Below, piece by piece: positions 6,794-7,746 of a stretch of DNA of 7,746 nucleotides. Position 1 is the first letter of the stretch; the number at the start of each line of letters is the position of its first letter. Position numbers and translations under genes: made by a program. The stretch covers positions 1 to 7,746 of the forward strand of contig JAIRLV010000111.1 in assembly GCA_031259185.1 (NCBI GenBank), given 5' to 3'. This DNA is from Elusimicrobiota bacterium (GTDB lineage: Bacteria > RUG730). A model generated the notes under the pieces. That model did not search any database and had not been told where the DNA came from. It saw only the letters and a list, made by a program, of their open reading frames with translations.

Positions 6794-7746
6794 GTGAAAA
6801 ATAACGCAGATGCCAATATATTCATATTTGCCAGATATATGGCATTTCTCGGATCTACAATAGTCAGTGCACTTTTAAATTTATTATTTTTTTCAAATCT
6901 TGAACCAAGTTATGCAATATTTTTTATAATTGCATCGCTTTCATTAGAATTTTGTAAAATAACTACAATTTTAACAGCAAATGCTTTTGGTGCGATAAAT
7001 AAGAAATTTCCATCTTCTAAAGTAAGAGCAAAACAATCTTGGTGGTTAGGATGGTATATAATATTTGCTTGTCTTGCGATTATTGCTTCTATAAATTTTT
7101 CACTTACGATTACTTCAAGAACTGACCAAGATTATTTAATTACAAAGAATCAATATGAGCAACAAATTACAGATTTAGAGCAAAGACAATTAAAATTAAC
7201 TGAATACGAAGATTCTTTACCCAATTTAAGACAACAAGCCGAACAAAAACTACAACAAGCACAAGCAAGAATTGATGAAGTAGAAAATAACTATCTTCCC
7301 TGGAGTACAACAAACTATCCAGCTGGATGGAATGCGTATATATTAGCTCGTGATAGAAGAGCAGAAGAGATTCAAAGATGGAATAGAGAACAAGAAACAT
7401 ATTCTTCTTCTTTGTTAAAAATAGATAATGATTTAATTGTTTATAAAGATGAAATTAATTTATTAGAAGCATCTTATGGAAAAGTATCAGAAATAAAAAT
7501 AAAATTGGCAGAACTTGAAAGAAATAGAACGGCAAATGCTGGCAGCTCTCTTGGCTTTATACTTTTAGCAAATATTTTACATATTCCAGAACAGACATTA
7601 AAACTTATAATTCTTTTATTTATTAGTATTCTTATAGAAATGGTAGTGTTTACAACAGCTCCAGATATTCACATTACTCGTGGGTTTTTATATTATTTTA
7701 GAAATAGTTTCCCCAATGATATAAGCTTAGATAAAGTTTTAGCTAC
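6794..7746 (+). CDS. Membrane protein with coiled-coil hairpin, 3' end beyond the window
   Basis: An uninterrupted frame of 317 codons runs from GTG at 6794 off the right edge; the frame is open from 6755. Hydrophobic segments lie at about residues 13-33, 40-63, 84-107 and 268-289, with a further short one at 253-262. Between them, residues 110-165 and 185-245 are Gln/Glu/Lys-rich heptad-like helices on either side of a Pro/Trp/Gly turn (LPWSTTNYPAGW, 168-179), suggesting an antiparallel coiled-coil hairpin on one side of the membrane. Two helices carry an acidic residue in similar settings: SLSLEFCK (E52) and ISILIEMVV (E282). The start is uncertain. GTG 6794 has no Shine-Dalgarno and coincides with the predicted transcript start; ATG 6839 is the next in-frame choice, also with no clear Shine-Dalgarno. 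The architecture recalls multi-helix coiled-coil membrane proteins of phages and mobile elements. Function is unknown; superinfection exclusion or a host-surface change are only guesses. Confidence 0.75.
   Translation, partial: MKNNADANIFIFARYMAFLGSTIVSALLNLLFFSNLEPSYAIFFIIASLSLEFCKITTILTANAFGAINKKFPSSKVRAKQSWWLGWYIIFACLAIIASINFSLTITSRTDQDYLITKNQYEQQITDLEQRQLKLTEYEDSLPNLRQQAEQKLQQAQARIDEVENNYLPWSTTNYPAGWNAYILARDRRAEEIQRWNREQETYSSSLLKIDNDLIVYKDEINLLEASYGKVSEIKIKLAELERNRTANAGSSLGFILLANILHIPEQTLKLIILLFISILIEMVVFTTAPDIHITRGFLYYFRNSFPNDISLDKVLA
6829..6844. repeat. Palindrome TGCCA-N6-TGGCA, possible operator or hairpin
   Basis: TGCCA (6829-6833) and its inverse TGGCA (6840-6844) flank the six bases GATATA. 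A third half-site TGCCA lies at 6811-6815, 18 bases upstream of the first, and is also followed by an ATATA stretch. The palindrome sits about 35-50 bases after the predicted transcription start and spans the alternative ATG at 6839. It is more GC-rich than its surroundings. It could be a repressor site just downstream of the promoter or a weak RNA hairpin. A five-base arm may also be chance. Confidence 0.25.

Noticed and set aside
7167-7400. A 77-codon minus-strand reading frame rich in Leu, Val and Phe
   Set aside because: It is the complement of the Gln/Glu/Lys-rich coiled-coil part of the membrane protein gene, which naturally reads as hydrophobic on the other strand.

Overview
This window looks like a piece of a virion structural region from a tailed phage or prophage of a low-GC bacterium. 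The DNA is strongly A+T-rich, arginine is mostly AGA, and both complete genes have purine-rich Shine-Dalgarno sites (AAAGAGG, AAGGAGA). The host cannot be named from this alone. Every convincing gene is on the plus strand and coding is dense. No stretch over 300 bases lacks a gene, and I saw no tRNA, rRNA, CRISPR array, insertion sequence or convincing rho-independent terminator.

Layout: (1) 27-6218 is a single 2063-codon gene for a giant modular tail protein. Near its N-terminus is a segment resembling the P2 gpI / T4 gp7 family of myovirus baseplate wedge proteins. A very long middle region, rich in Tyr, Asn, Asp and Ile, matches no family I recognise. Next comes a degenerate repeat of about 42 residues, and then a C-terminal array of exactly seven blade-like repeats that should form a seven-bladed beta-propeller. 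(2) 6271-6747 encodes a 158-residue acidic, beta-rich protein, probably a small tail or fibre accessory. (3) A textbook TTGACA-N17-TATAAT promoter at 6759-6787 lies directly after it. (4) From about 6794 to the right edge, an incomplete reading frame encodes a membrane protein with several transmembrane helices and a long coiled-coil hairpin.

Working model: the first two genes share a structural transcript entering from the left. The giant protein joins a baseplate attachment domain to a likely adhesin or receptor-binding propeller on one chain. The third gene starts its own transcription from a strong host-type promoter, possibly with no 5' leader, so it may be expressed at a different time or in the lysogen. 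The most noteworthy points are the wedge-to-propeller architecture, the sharp compositional mosaic inside the giant gene, the cryptic repeat before the propeller, and the promoter/start arrangement of the membrane gene.
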